Of a stretch of DNA of 64,000 bases, positions 1-8,483 are shown in pieces. Under the pieces are notes generated by a model. That model had not been told where the DNA came from, searched no databases, and worked only from the letters and a program-made list of their open reading frames with translations. The position numbers and the translations under genes are program-made. This DNA comes from Asticcacaulis sp. AC460 (GTDB lineage: Bacteria; Pseudomonadota; Alphaproteobacteria; Caulobacterales; Caulobacteraceae), in assembly GCF_000495795.1 (NCBI RefSeq), contig NZ_AWGD01000036.1, positions 124,001 through 188,000 of the forward strand, given 5' to 3'. The stretch's first letter is position 1. The number at the start of each line of letters is the position of its first letter.

Positions 1-450
1 GAAGGCGTCTCCGCCGTTGTGGTCGGCTCGGCGGCGGTCAAGAACCCCGAAGAGGTCCGCGGCTGGCTGAGCGATTTCGGCAAGGATCGGATTACCCTGG
101 CGCTTGATGTTCTGCCGACGGCTGATGGCGATTTCGACGCCGCCCTGCATGGCTGGGTCGAAGGCTCGGGCATCTCGCTGTGGGATGTATTAGATTATTA
201 TCCGGTCGGCGTCGCCCAGCGCATCCTGGTCACCGACGTGTCGCGCGACGGCATGCTGATGGGCCCGAACATGGCTTTGATGACAGCCCTGCGCCGCAAG
301 CGGCCAGACCTGGAGATCCAGGCTTCAGGCGGTGTGCGTTCGATCGAGGATCTGCATGACCTGAAGACCCTGGGTGTCCACGGCGCCATCGTCGGCAAGG
401 CGATCTATGAGGGTCTGATCGACCTGAAAGCAGCCCTCAATGTTGGCTAG
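1..450 (+). CDS. hisA: HisA, ProFAR isomerase (5' end outside window)
   Basis: Phosphoribosylformimino-5-aminoimidazole carboxamide ribotide isomerase, step 4 of histidine synthesis, cytoplasmic. The reading frame is open from base 1, so the first ~100 residues lie outside the window. What remains is the C-terminal half of a (beta/alpha)8 barrel: the [15 protein letters not shown] segment carries the second catalytic Asp, and [12 protein letters not shown] and [11 protein letters not shown] are the two phosphate-binding loops shared with HisF. The stop overlaps the hisF start by 11 bases, which indicates one operon with translational coupling. Identification is secure. Confidence 0.95.
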   Translation, partial: EGVSAVVVGSAAVKNPEEVRGWLSDFGKDRITLALDVLPTADGDFDAALHGWVEGSGISLWDVLDYYPVGVAQRILVTDVSRDGMLMGPNMALMTALRRKRPDLEIQASGGVRSIEDLHDLKTLGVHGAIVGKAIYEGLIDLKAALNVG

Positions 451-1207
451 GCGCATCATCCCCTGTCTCGATGTCAAGGACGGCAAGGTCGTCAAAGGCG
501 TGCAGTTCGTCGGCCACGAAGTCCTGGGCGACGCCGTCGACATGGCCCTGCGCTATCGCGACGAAGGCGCCGATGAACTGGTGCTGTACGACATCACCGC
601 CTCGTCGGAAGGGCGCACGGTCGACTACAATTGGGTGCGCGATATAGCCCGGGCGCTTGATATTCCGTTCTGCGTCGCCGGCGGCATCCGCTCGGCGGAC
701 CAAGCCGTGAAATGCCTGAACAGCGGCGCCGACAAGGTGTCGATCAATTCGCCGGCCCTGGAGCGGCCCGATCTGATCAACGAACTGGCCGAGATGGCAG
801 GGTCGCAGTGTGTCGTCGTCGGCATCGACAGCCGGGAGATGGATGGGGACTATTACGTCCATCAATATTCCGGCGATCCGGACAAGATCCGCCAGGCTGG
901 TCGCCGGACCCTGGACTGGGTCGTGGAGGCGCGCGACCGCGGCGCCGGTGAGATCGTGCTGAACTGCATGAACCAGGACGGGGTGCGCAAGGGGTATGAC
1001 CTGAAGCAACTGCGGCTGGTGCGCGACCTGTTGGACATTCCGCTGGTGGCCTCAGGCGGCGCCGGTGCGCCGGAACACTTTGTCGAGGTGTTCGACCAGG
1101 CCGACGTTTCGGGCGCTTTGGCGGCCAGCGTCTTTCACAAGAAGATCATCCACATTCCTGAGTTGAAGCGCGACTTGCGTCAGGCCGGGATAGCTGTGAG
1201 ACTGTAA
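440..1207 (+). CDS. hisF: HisF, cyclase subunit of imidazole glycerol phosphate synthase
   Basis: Forms imidazole glycerol phosphate and AICAR from PRFAR, using ammonia supplied by HisH. At 255 aa it is full length. The N-terminal [17 protein letters not shown] strand contains the catalytic Asp (residue ~12) and the conserved DxKxGxVVKG pattern. [10 protein letters not shown] and [10 protein letters not shown] are phosphate-binding loops, and [17 protein letters not shown] carries the second catalytic Asp. The start ATG lies inside the hisA 3' end. A 137-base gap with a repeat element separates it from hisIE, so hisIE may have lower or separate expression. Confidence 0.97.
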   Translation: MLARRIIPCLDVKDGKVVKGVQFVGHEVLGDAVDMALRYRDEGADELVLYDITASSEGRTVDYNWVRDIARALDIPFCVAGGIRSADQAVKCLNSGADKVSINSPALERPDLINELAEMAGSQCVVVGIDSREMDGDYYVHQYSGDPDKIRQAGRRTLDWVVEARDRGAGEIVLNCMNQDGVRKGYDLKQLRLVRDLLDIPLVASGGAGAPEHFVEVFDQADVSGALAASVFHKKIIHIPELKRDLRQAGIAVRL

Positions 1208-1210
1208 GTA

Positions 1211-1312
1211 AGAAACCCCACCACCGCACCTTGCTCGTTGCAGTCCTCGGCCTTCGGCCTCAGACTTCCACTCACTCGAGCGGTCCCCCTCCCCGACAAG
1301 CGGGGAGGAGCA
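1211..1312 (+). repeat. Pyrimidine-rich intergenic repeat, copy A
   Basis: About 100 bases between hisF and hisIE. It starts CCCCACCACCGCACC, passes through CACTCACTCGAGCGG, then TCCCCCTCCCC, and ends in a short hairpin CTCCCCG-acaag-CGGGGAG. The same order of blocks, inverted, is found at 51.81-51.90 kb, and related shorter copies are at 3.11 and 10.78 kb. Probably a dispersed non-coding repeat; function unknown. Confidence 0.75.
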
Positions 1313-1344
1313 AGAAAGAGCGATGTCGTCTTCTTGTGGTGACT

Positions 1345-2007
1345 ATGAACAACGAGCTCCTGATGGCCGAACAGCACACCCTGCCCAATCCCCTCACCGT
1401 CGACGACATCGCCCGCATCGACTTCGCCAAGTCCGGCGGACTGGTGCCCGCCGTGGTCCAGCATGCCGACACGCTTCAGGTCCTGATGCTGGGCTATATG
1501 AACACCGACGCCCTGCGCGAAACCCTGACCGGCGGCCAGGTCGTGTTTTATTCGCGGTCGAAAGACCGGCTGTGGCGCAAGGGCGAGACCTCGGGCGATG
1601 TGCTGGTGCTGGACCAGGTCCTGGCCGACTGCGATGAAGACGCCGTTCTGGTGCTGGCGCGGCCGGAAGGCCCGACCTGCCACACCAAGACCACCTCGTG
1701 CTTCGGTATGGAGAACGCGCCGGGCATCGGTTTCATGGCGCACCTCGCCAAGGTGGTCACCGAACGCGCGGAAGCGTCGCCGGCCGACAGCTACACCGCG
1801 CGCCTGATGCACAAGGGGATCGCCAAGATCGCCCAGAAGGTCGGCGAGGAAGGGCTGGAAACCGCTTTGGCCGGTCGTGCCGGTGACCTCGACGAACTGC
1901 ACAACGAAGCCGCCGACCTGCTGTATCATTTGAGCGTGCTGTTGATGGCGCGAGATACCGGTCTGGGGCCCGTGCTGGATATCCTGCGCGAACGCCACAA
2001 GGGCTAA
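1345..2007 (+). CDS. hisIE: HisIE, fused phosphoribosyl-AMP cyclohydrolase / phosphoribosyl-ATP pyrophosphatase
   Basis: Carries out steps 2 and 3 of histidine synthesis. The N-terminal HisI part has RLWRKGETSGD, DCDEDAVL (Mg/Zn-binding Asp residues) and CHTKTTSCF (zinc Cys). The C-terminal HisE part has KIAQKVGEEGLET and ELHNEAADLLYHLSVLL, the MazG-like Glu/Asp helices. Length of 220 aa fits the bifunctional form. The frame stays open upstream to 1231, but that stretch is the repeat. ATG 1345 gives the natural N-terminus, and ATG 1363 is a possible alternative. No strong ribosome site is visible. The fusion is unusual for alphaproteobacteria as far as I know. The stop overlaps the convergent cupin gene by four bases. 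Confidence 0.93.
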   Translation: MNNELLMAEQHTLPNPLTVDDIARIDFAKSGGLVPAVVQHADTLQVLMLGYMNTDALRETLTGGQVVFYSRSKDRLWRKGETSGDVLVLDQVLADCDEDAVLVLARPEGPTCHTKTTSCFGMENAPGIGFMAHLAKVVTERAEASPADSYTARLMHKGIAKIAQKVGEEGLETALAGRAGDLDELHNEAADLLYHLSVLLMARDTGLGPVLDILRERHKG

Positions 2008-3017
2008 TCCTCGGCCAGGTTCTGGCCCAGGTGTTTGCGCAGGCCTAGGCGCTGTTCGAACGTCATGTCGCCCATCAGGCCGCGCCGATCCGGCGGCAGG
2101 TGCTCGGCCGGCGGGCCGTTCTTCTGGAAGACGAAGTGGTCGAACATGCCCTTCCAGGCGTCGCGCTGATCCTCGGGTAAGTCGCGCACCGCCAGCATGG
2201 CCAGGACCAGGGCCTGCATCGGCTGCCCCCCGGCCGCCTGGATGTCCAGGGCCGGGTTCCACCAGTAGTTCATCTGGACATTGAAGCCGCCCGACGACAC
2301 GACATGGTGCCACCACATATAGGGGATGTAGAGCACATCGCCGGGTTCCAGGTCGGCGACGGTGGCCGCCTTCAGCGCCTCGGCAAAGCGCGGATGGGCG
2401 GTGAAATCCGGGTTCTCCAGGCTGGCCATCGAAGTCGGGACGTTCGAGACCGTGCGTTCGAACGGGCCCATATACAGGTTCGGAAGCTGGTCCGGCGGGA
2501 ACAGGATGAAGCGTTTCTCCCCGCCGATCATGCAGACCAGGTTTTCCGACAAATCGAAATGGATCTGGGTGATCGAGGTGTTGCCGATCCAGATGCGTGG
2601 TTCGGCGTCGACACACGGCAGCTGGTTCTCGGCCTTCATCCGCGGCAGGTGGTCCTTGACCGGCGCCGACTGGATATAGACGTGTTCGGCGTTCGATTGG
2701 TTGCGGATCTGGCGGAGCCGTTCCAGGGTCACCGATAGCGGCAGGTTGCCGCGTTGAAACGTGAAGCCATCAATGGTCGAATTGTAGAAGAACTTGCCGT
2801 CGCCCGGCGGCTGGCGGAAGGTCGCCGCCGGCGCCCCATTGTCGCAGGCCTTCAGATAGTCAATCAGCGCGTCGGCCGATGTTTGTGATGCTCGGACGGA
2901 CGGCCAGTCGCGAACCACGCCTTTGAAAACGATCGGTTCATGGGCGTCGGCCACCGCCTGAGCCAGGGTGGCCAGGGTGATGTCGGAACGGGTAGCGACG
3001 GTGGGAAAGGGCGACAT
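2004..3017 (-). CDS. Cupin-like (JmjC/FIH-type) putative Fe(II)/2-oxoglutarate oxygenase
   Basis: A 337-aa soluble protein of the Cupin_8 group, which includes factor-inhibiting-HIF-type hydroxylases. The metal triad is visible: H153 and D155 in QIHFDLSEN, and H237 in IPYMWWHHV, which is very close to the FIH pattern. GGEKRFILFPP and LEPGDVLYIP are the standard jelly-roll strands. Substrate unknown. Family members hydroxylate proteins or small molecules and are common in Caulobacterales. Convergent with hisIE and apparently monocistronic. Family assignment is firm; the activity is inferred. Confidence 0.85.
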   Translation of the reverse strand: MSPFPTVATRSDITLATLAQAVADAHEPIVFKGVVRDWPSVRASQTSADALIDYLKACDNGAPAATFRQPPGDGKFFYNSTIDGFTFQRGNLPLSVTLERLRQIRNQSNAEHVYIQSAPVKDHLPRMKAENQLPCVDAEPRIWIGNTSITQIHFDLSENLVCMIGGEKRFILFPPDQLPNLYMGPFERTVSNVPTSMASLENPDFTAHPRFAEALKAATVADLEPGDVLYIPYMWWHHVVSSGGFNVQMNYWWNPALDIQAAGGQPMQALVLAMLAVRDLPEDQRDAWKGMFDHFVFQKNGPPAEHLPPDRRGLMGDMTFEQRLGLRKHLGQNLAED

Positions 3018-3112
3018 GGCTTAAGCGATAACCCATTGTGTTTGCGGGGACAATATCAGAGGCTTGCGGGGACCGCCGGATGGGAATGTAAGCGTGGAAA
3101 CGCCTGCGGGCC

Positions 3113-3177
3113 AAATCCCCCACCGTCTCATTTGCTTCCAGCAAATGATCCACCTCCCCGTATAACGGGGAGGTATA
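3113..3177 (+). repeat. Pyrimidine-rich intergenic repeat, copy D (short)
   Basis: Short relative of the 1.2-kb repeat: it starts AATCCCCCACCGTCTC and ends with the perfect hairpin CCTCCCCG-tataa-CGGGGAGG. It lies between the cupin gene start and the DUF805 gene. The remaining ~220 bases of this gap hold nothing else recognisable apart from the two genes' promoter regions. Confidence 0.6.
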
Positions 3178-3303
3178 AGGTATTGATAGTGTATCGCTTT
3201 TAAGAACCCAGCCTGTCTTAGAAAGCGCTCCCACAGTAATTCCTCTGTACAGACCGCGGAGTCGTCGCGTAAACTTGGTTAACGGGGATATGTGGAGGGT
3301 CCG

Positions 3304-3816
3304 ATGATCAATCTGGCATGGAATACCCAAGGACGTATCGGCCGCCGCGCCTACAAGGATGCCGCCGGCAAGCTCGACTGGATGACCGTCTTGGGCATTA
3401 TCCTGGCTTCGGTCGTGGCGCTGACCTTCACCCAGCACAACATGCCGCTGTCGGTCGCCGCCGTCGGCGTCATCATCGCCGTCATCCTCTATGTCCAGTA
3501 CCGCGCCGCGCAGCTTTCGATACGCCGGCTGCATGACCGGGGCCTGCCCGGATTCCTGTTGTGGCCTGTCCTGCTGGTCGGGCTGGGTGTGCTGGGTTTT
3601 GGTGCCTGGGTGCTGTTGAAAGCCATGTATGCCGGCGAATTCTGGAGCTTTATCGGCGCGCTGTTCGAACTGGCGACACCGTTCTTCCAGTTGGTCGTCT
3701 TCAACGGCATCGGCCTGACCGCCGCTATCGTGCTGGCGCTGTACAACCTGTTCATCGCCTACAATCTCAGCGCCGAAGGCAGGCCCGTCGACAACCGCTA
3801 CGGCCCGGCCGAGTAG
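3304..3816 (+). CDS. DUF805 family membrane protein
   Basis: 170 aa, inner-membrane protein of unknown function. The N-terminal WNTQGRIGRRAYKDA element and the SIRRLHDRGLPGF turn are the DUF805 signature (an aromatic-rich start, then RLHDxG). Four hydrophobic segments lie at about residues 30-48, 50-68, 88-108 and 135-155. ATG 3304 is chosen because GGAGGG sits four bases upstream; the GTG at 3292 would place that site inside the gene. The C-terminus NRYGPAE is also typical of the family. Confidence 0.88.
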   Translation: MINLAWNTQGRIGRRAYKDAAGKLDWMTVLGIILASVVALTFTQHNMPLSVAAVGVIIAVILYVQYRAAQLSIRRLHDRGLPGFLLWPVLLVGLGVLGFGAWVLLKAMYAGEFWSFIGALFELATPFFQLVVFNGIGLTAAIVLALYNLFIAYNLSAEGRPVDNRYGPAE

Positions 3817-3950
3817 GTTTTCCTGCCACATCGGCGTGATTTTCCGCCGATCGACACCGTCTCAATTGCAACCGTGACGAATTTGCGGCATGATGATGAC
3901 GGACTCGCGGCGACGCGGTCCTCCCGAAGCGCGTGAACGGATTCCCTGCC

Positions 3951-4187
3951 ATGTCGTCCCTGTCGGACATGATGAGCGCTGCCCTCGCCGGACTTCTGTC
4001 CGCCGCGCTGGTGCATTTCGGCGCCAGCGACGCATCCGACAAGCCGAAAAAGCAACCCCCCGCCACCCAGCGCACCGTCGACAAGCCGAAGAGTTCCCGC
4101 GCGCCCGTGCCGGAGAACGACGATCGTTTCTCCCCCAGCGGCGCACCTGCCCCGCGCGTGGTAAAGACGCTGGCGCCGCGCCCCTGA
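3951..4187 (+). CDS. Small hypothetical protein with hydrophobic N-terminus and Pro-rich tail
   Basis: 78 aa, not recognised. Residues ~4-20 (MMSAALAGLLSAALVHF) could form one short membrane span or a signal anchor. The rest is hydrophilic and rich in Pro, Lys and Ser (KPKKQPPATQ, APAPRVVKTLAPRP). Codons favour G/C at position three as in neighbouring genes, which supports real coding. A GTG at 3933 would add six residues. No clear ribosome site. It sits upstream of tipN in the same direction, separated by 162 bases. Confidence 0.45.
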   Translation: MSSLSDMMSAALAGLLSAALVHFGASDASDKPKKQPPATQRTVDKPKSSRAPVPENDDRFSPSGAPAPRVVKTLAPRP

Positions 4188-4232
4188 AAGCCCCAGATTC
4201 CTCTCCGTTAACTGACGAAAACCTTTGCTAAA

Positions 4233-4250
4233 TTAGCCCTTTGCGGCTAA
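4233..4250. promoter_or_regulatory. Inverted repeat upstream of tipN
   Basis: Perfect 6-bp arms TTAGCC / GGCTAA with a 6-base spacer, 100 bases upstream of the tipN start and embedded in the only AT-richer stretch of this gap. It could be a regulator site in the tipN promoter. It does not match the CtrA consensus TTAA-N7-TTAA. Confidence 0.3.
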
Positions 4251-4349
4251 CTTTCCCGTGTTGGGAGAAAGACGGGGGGAGAAACCCGGCCTGTCCGCTT
4301 CGCGCAATGCCCGTTGACGCTGACCTGAGTCGGGCCACAGGATACTTGA

Positions 4350-7064
4350 ATGAAATCACGCCGCCCCCCGCTGAACCTGACCGAACCGAAAGGCATCCGC
4401 CGACGCACGCCGCGCGGAGAGCTCATCAGCGAGGACGCCATCGAAACCGCCGACGGCGCCGAAGACATCTTGGAAACGCCACTGAAGGCCGCCGAGGAAG
4501 CGTTCCTGGAAGCGCCCGCCGAAAGCCATGACTTCGATATTCCCGAGACGATTTCGAGGCCCGAGACGATTTCCCGGCCTGAAACCGTTGCCAAGCTTAC
4601 GCCGCCGCCCGAGGCGACCCCGCCGGCCAAGTCCACCGCAAAAAAGCCGGACGAAGAGCCGGTGCGCCGCGACCTGTCCGCAATCAAGGTCCAGCCGGAA
4701 GGCGTCATGAAGGCCACCGGCGCCTCGCCCACCGTCTTCTGGGGCGCCACCGCCCTGGTCAGCCTGCTGTGGGCGTGCGGCCTGGCCGCCTTCGTCCTGG
4801 GGGCGCAAGGATCGCTGACCGCGTTCCTGTCCGAGCCGGTGCGCCTGGCCATTCTCGCCTTCCTGGCCCTGTTCCCGGTCGGCCTGATCTTCGCCTCGGC
4901 CTTCGCCCTGCGCAACGCCGCCGCCCTGTCGCGCCAGACCCAGCGCACCGCCGCCCTGGCCGATGCCATGCTGGCACCCGCCGCCTCGGCCGCCTCCCAG
5001 ACCACCGACCTGGTCGATGCCCTGCGCAACCAGGTCGACCACGCCGTCCGCGCCGTCCGCCTGGCGCACAACGACATCGCCGAACTGTCCGCACGTTTGA
5101 AGGCCGAGACTGACCGGCTGCAGGACGCCGCCCAGATCGCCCGCGCCGCCACGGCCAGCATCACCCGGTCGTTGGAGCACGAACGCGAGGCCGTCAACCT
5201 GATGAGCCAGTCGCTGGGCGCCCAGTCGAGCGGCATCATCGAAGCCGTCGACCGCCAGGCGCGGATGGTCGCCGATGCCTCCGACCTTGCCCAGACGCAA
5301 CTGCGCGAGGCCGAGGCGTCGCTGGCTTCGACGGCGTCGGACATGATGGGCGCGGCGTCGGATGTCTCCGATACCGCCCGCCGCATCTCCGAGGACCTGG
5401 ACCGCCAGACCCAGCGCCTGGAAACCGCCGGCTCCGGCGTCGCCGACCAGATCCGCAGCGTCGAGGAAGGTCTGTCGCAGCAGCGCGCCGGCTTGGTATC
5501 GGCTGCCCTATCCCTGCGCGCCGATCAGGAAGACTTCGCCGTCCATATCGAAAATCAGCGCGCGCAACTGACCGAGGCCCTGTCAATCACCCGCGTCGCC
5601 ACCGTCGATCTGGGCGAGACCTCGGCCCGCGGCATCGATGTCCTGCGCGACATCGTGCTGACGGCGCAGGAGAATTTCCGCTCGGTCATCGGCGCCGCCG
5701 AAAATGAGCGTACGGCCTTCGAAACGCGGATCCACGCCACCCTGTCGAACATTTCGATCATGGCCGCCGACGCCCGCGACGACCTGATCTCGGAAACCCG
5801 GCGCTCCCTCGATCAGTTGACGTCTTCGGCGACCGAGACGCGCAAGGCCGCCGACCAGGCCGCCCAGGCGGCGCAGTCGCGCGTCGACCGGCTGAACGAG
5901 ACCATTTTCGAAGCCAGCAAAAAGGCCGACGAGGTCTTCGACACGCGGTTCAACGCGGCGCGCCGGCTGATCGAGAACTCGGCCGAACTGATCGCCGAGG
6001 CCGGCGACCAGACCGCCGAAAAGCTGGACCAGAGCTTCTCGCACGCCCGTGAGGCCATCACCGAGGTGGCCTCGGCGCTGAACGAACTGACCACCTCGGC
6101 CGACCAGCTACCGATCATGGCGCGCGACCGGCTGGATGAAATCCGCCGCGCCGTCGAGGACGGTATCGCCGCTATGACCGCTGCCGCCAAGCGCGCGTCG
6201 ATCGAAACCGAAGCCGTGGACCAGGCCTTCCAGGACCGGGTCAAACGCAACTACGACATGCTGAACGAGGCCGTACGGTTGATGGGCGTGATCTCGGGCG
6301 AGCAGCCGCTACCCCAGAACACCGCCGAGGCGCCGGTGCGCGACCGCGATTATGGCCGCAACCTGCAGATACGCCGCGCCGCCGAACCGCCCGTGGCGCC
6401 GCAGCCGGCGCCTGCGATTCGCCAGACGCCGCCGGCGCCGGTGAGCCAGTCGGCCCAGCGCCTGCGCCTGTCGCCGATCAGCGAAACCCGTGCTTCGCCC
6501 GGCCCGCAGCCCCGCCAGACACCGGCGCCGCAACCGCAAGCCCAGCCCCAAGCTCAGCCTCTGGCGGCCGGCAAGACTCCCGATGGCTGGTCGTGGCGCG
6601 ATCTGCTGAACGGCATGGACAGCACCACCGAAAGCCGCGCCGAGGCTTCGGTCCAGACCTACGAACCGGCCCCGGTCGCGCCGCAGCCGCCGCTTGATCC
6701 CGAGTTCGACAGCCTGGACGACATCATGATCAATGAGGTCGCCGCCATGGGGGTCGACGCCGCCGCGCTGCTGTCGCGGTCGCGCATCGAAGAGACCATC
6801 TCCGCCATCATGGCCGAGGATAACGAAGGCGCGCGCATGGTCGTGCGCCGCGTCGCCCCGGCGGCTATCCGGCGGTTGAGCCGGCGGTTGCTGACCGATG
6901 GGAATTTGCGTCAGCAAGCGAACGACTTCGCCACCTATTACGACCAGCAGATCAATATGGCGCTGATGGCCAAGGAGCCGTCGCGGGCGCTGAACGATGT
7001 GCTGGCGACCGAACCCGGTCGCGCCTACCTGCTGCTGGATGCGGCGATTTCTGACCTGATCTGA
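4350..7064 (+). CDS. tipN: TipN-type birth-pole polarity protein
   Basis: 904 aa, close to the ~890 aa of Caulobacter TipN, the new-pole marker that orients flagellum placement and chromosome segregation. Architecture read from sequence: basic/acidic N-terminal cytoplasmic part (1-125) with a short tandem repeat of PETISR around 66-79; two membrane spans at ~127-151 and 163-187; a long Ala/Glu/Arg-rich coiled coil from ~190 to 650; a Pro/Gln-rich linker (~670-760); and a compact helical C-terminal domain (~790-904) with RMVVRRVAPAAIRRLSRRLL. Assignment rests on architecture, length and the Caulobacterales context. The stop shares one base with the next gene (TGATG), implying coupled expression. 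Confidence 0.82.
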   Translation: MKSRRPPLNLTEPKGIRRRTPRGELISEDAIETADGAEDILETPLKAAEEAFLEAPAESHDFDIPETISRPETISRPETVAKLTPPPEATPPAKSTAKKPDEEPVRRDLSAIKVQPEGVMKATGASPTVFWGATALVSLLWACGLAAFVLGAQGSLTAFLSEPVRLAILAFLALFPVGLIFASAFALRNAAALSRQTQRTAALADAMLAPAASAASQTTDLVDALRNQVDHAVRAVRLAHNDIAELSARLKAETDRLQDAAQIARAATASITRSLEHEREAVNLMSQSLGAQSSGIIEAVDRQARMVADASDLAQTQLREAEASLASTASDMMGAASDVSDTARRISEDLDRQTQRLETAGSGVADQIRSVEEGLSQQRAGLVSAALSLRADQEDFAVHIENQRAQLTEALSITRVATVDLGETSARGIDVLRDIVLTAQENFRSVIGAAENERTAFETRIHATLSNISIMAADARDDLISETRRSLDQLTSSATETRKAADQAAQAAQSRVDRLNETIFEASKKADEVFDTRFNAARRLIENSAELIAEAGDQTAEKLDQSFSHAREAITEVASALNELTTSADQLPIMARDRLDEIRRAVEDGIAAMTAAAKRASIETEAVDQAFQDRVKRNYDMLNEAVRLMGVISGEQPLPQNTAEAPVRDRDYGRNLQIRRAAEPPVAPQPAPAIRQTPPAPVSQSAQRLRLSPISETRASPGPQPRQTPAPQPQAQPQAQPLAAGKTPDGWSWRDLLNGMDSTTESRAEASVQTYEPAPVAPQPPLDPEFDSLDDIMINEVAAMGVDAAALLSRSRIEETISAIMAEDNEGARMVVRRVAPAAIRRLSRRLLTDGNLRQQANDFATYYDQQINMALMAKEPSRALNDVLATEPGRAYLLLDAAISDLI

Positions 7065-8041
7065 TGCGCCTTATTGTCCGCGACGAAACCTTCCCGATTG
7101 CCGGGACCTTTACCATCGCCCGCGGGTCGAAAACCGAGGCGAAGGTGCTCTATGTCGAACTGCATGGCGGCGATCATGTCGGCCGCGGCGAGGCCGTGCC
7201 CTATGCCCGTTACGGCGAAAGCCTGGAAGGTTGCCTTGAACAGCTGGAGGGCGCCAGGCATCGCATCGAGACGGCCATCACGTTCGGCGAGCTGTACAAT
7301 ATGTTGCCGGCCGGTGCGGCGCGTAATGCCGTCGACTGCGCCCTTTGGGATCTGAACGCCAAGAAGACGGGGATTGCGGCCTGGAAAACGGCGGGCTTGC
7401 GACGGCTGGATCCGTTGAAGACGGCCTTTACCTTGAGCCTGGATACCCCCGAAGCCATGGGCCAGCAGGCCAAGGCCAATGCACGCCGGCCTTTGTTGAA
7501 GCTGAAGATCGGTGGCGTTGACGACATCGACCGGGTGGCGGCGGTCAAGCGCAACGCCCCCAATGCCCGGCTGATCGTCGACGGCAATGAGGGTCTATCG
7601 TTCGATGACCTGCAGCGGGTGGCGCCGGAGTTGAAGCGGCTGGGCGTCAAGCTAATCGAGCAGCCGTTGAAGGCGTCCGAGGACGAGCAACTTCTGAACT
7701 ATGAGTGCCCGATACCTTTATGCGCCGATGAGAGCCTGCATACGCGGGGTGAGCTGGACCGGGTGTCGCGGCTGTATGCCGTGGCCAATATCAAGCTCGA
7801 CAAAACCGGCGGATTGACCGAGGCCCTGGCCTTGAAGACCCGGGCTTTGGAAGCCGGCATGGGGATCATGGTCGGCTGCATGGTGGCGACATCGCTGAGC
7901 ATGGCGCCTGCGATGATCGTGGCCCAGGGGGCGGATTTCGTCGACCTGGACGGGCCGTTGCTGCTGGCCCAGGACCGCGAGAACGGTCTGGAGATTACCG
8001 GTTCGGTGCTGCATCCGCCGAAGCCGGCGCTGTGGGGCTGA
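7064..8041 (+). CDS. dgcA: Dipeptide epimerase / N-acyl amino acid racemase, enolase superfamily
   Basis: 325 aa, muconate-lactonizing subgroup. Catalytic KxK at K146/K148 (LLKLKIGG); metal ligands D173 (VDGN), E199 (IEQPL) and D222 (CADES); second base K244 (NIKLDKTGG). This pattern fits L-Ala-D/L-Glu epimerases that recycle murein peptides, and the related DgcA racemase of alphaproteobacteria. Substrate cannot be fixed from sequence. It starts on the last base of the tipN stop codon. Confidence 0.88.
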   Translation: MRLIVRDETFPIAGTFTIARGSKTEAKVLYVELHGGDHVGRGEAVPYARYGESLEGCLEQLEGARHRIETAITFGELYNMLPAGAARNAVDCALWDLNAKKTGIAAWKTAGLRRLDPLKTAFTLSLDTPEAMGQQAKANARRPLLKLKIGGVDDIDRVAAVKRNAPNARLIVDGNEGLSFDDLQRVAPELKRLGVKLIEQPLKASEDEQLLNYECPIPLCADESLHTRGELDRVSRLYAVANIKLDKTGGLTEALALKTRALEAGMGIMVGCMVATSLSMAPAMIVAQGADFVDLDGPLLLAQDRENGLEITGSVLHPPKPALWG

Positions 8042-8054
8042 AGACGGTAGGAGG

Positions 8055-8452
8055 GAACCACGGAAGGCGCCGAATTCCGGTTACGGCACTTCCCGCGCGA
8101 AGCGCCTTCACTCCCAGAGACTATGAGCAACGCACTCTGCTTCGGCATCCTGGATTTCCGTGTTTTCAGTGTCGCCGCGCAGCGGCTTCCGTGTGATCCG
8201 TGTTCCCCTTCTTCGCCTTAGAAAGCTCTCAGTCAGCCGGCTTACCGCTGACTTTTCAGAGGAACACGGAAAACACTGAAGCGCCGCCGACGGCGGCGTA
8301 CACGGAAAGACACGGAATTCAGGATATCAACACGTCAAGCGCGATCCCATGATACCTCGTCATGAAGGCGCTTCGCGCGGAAGGTGCCATAACCGGAATT
8401 CCGTGTCTTCAGTGCCGTCGCGAAGCGGCGTTTCGGTGCCTTCCGTGGTCAA
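8055..8452. repeat. Composite inverted-repeat array (CGGAA-type palindromes)
   Basis: This fills most of the 442-base gap between the epimerase and MFS genes; I see no gene in it. The outermost arms are ACCACGGAAGGC (8057-8068) and GCCTTCCGTGGT (8438-8449). A second pair of ~39-bp arms (8072-8110 and 8363-8401) matches with three mismatches. Between them are many copies of TTCCGTGT or ACACGGAA in both orientations (for example 8157, 8188, 8301 and 8398). It shares the motif CACGGAATTCAGG and a CCGCGCGAAGCGC core with the element at 24.4 kb. Confidence 0.8.
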
Positions 8453-8483
8453 TCTTTCTTCGATACACAGCGCTCATCCGGAT

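Noticed and set aside
4200-4260. CtrA-binding site upstream of tipN
   Set aside because: GTTAAC and TAA-rich words occur, but no TTAA-N7-TTAA match could be found.
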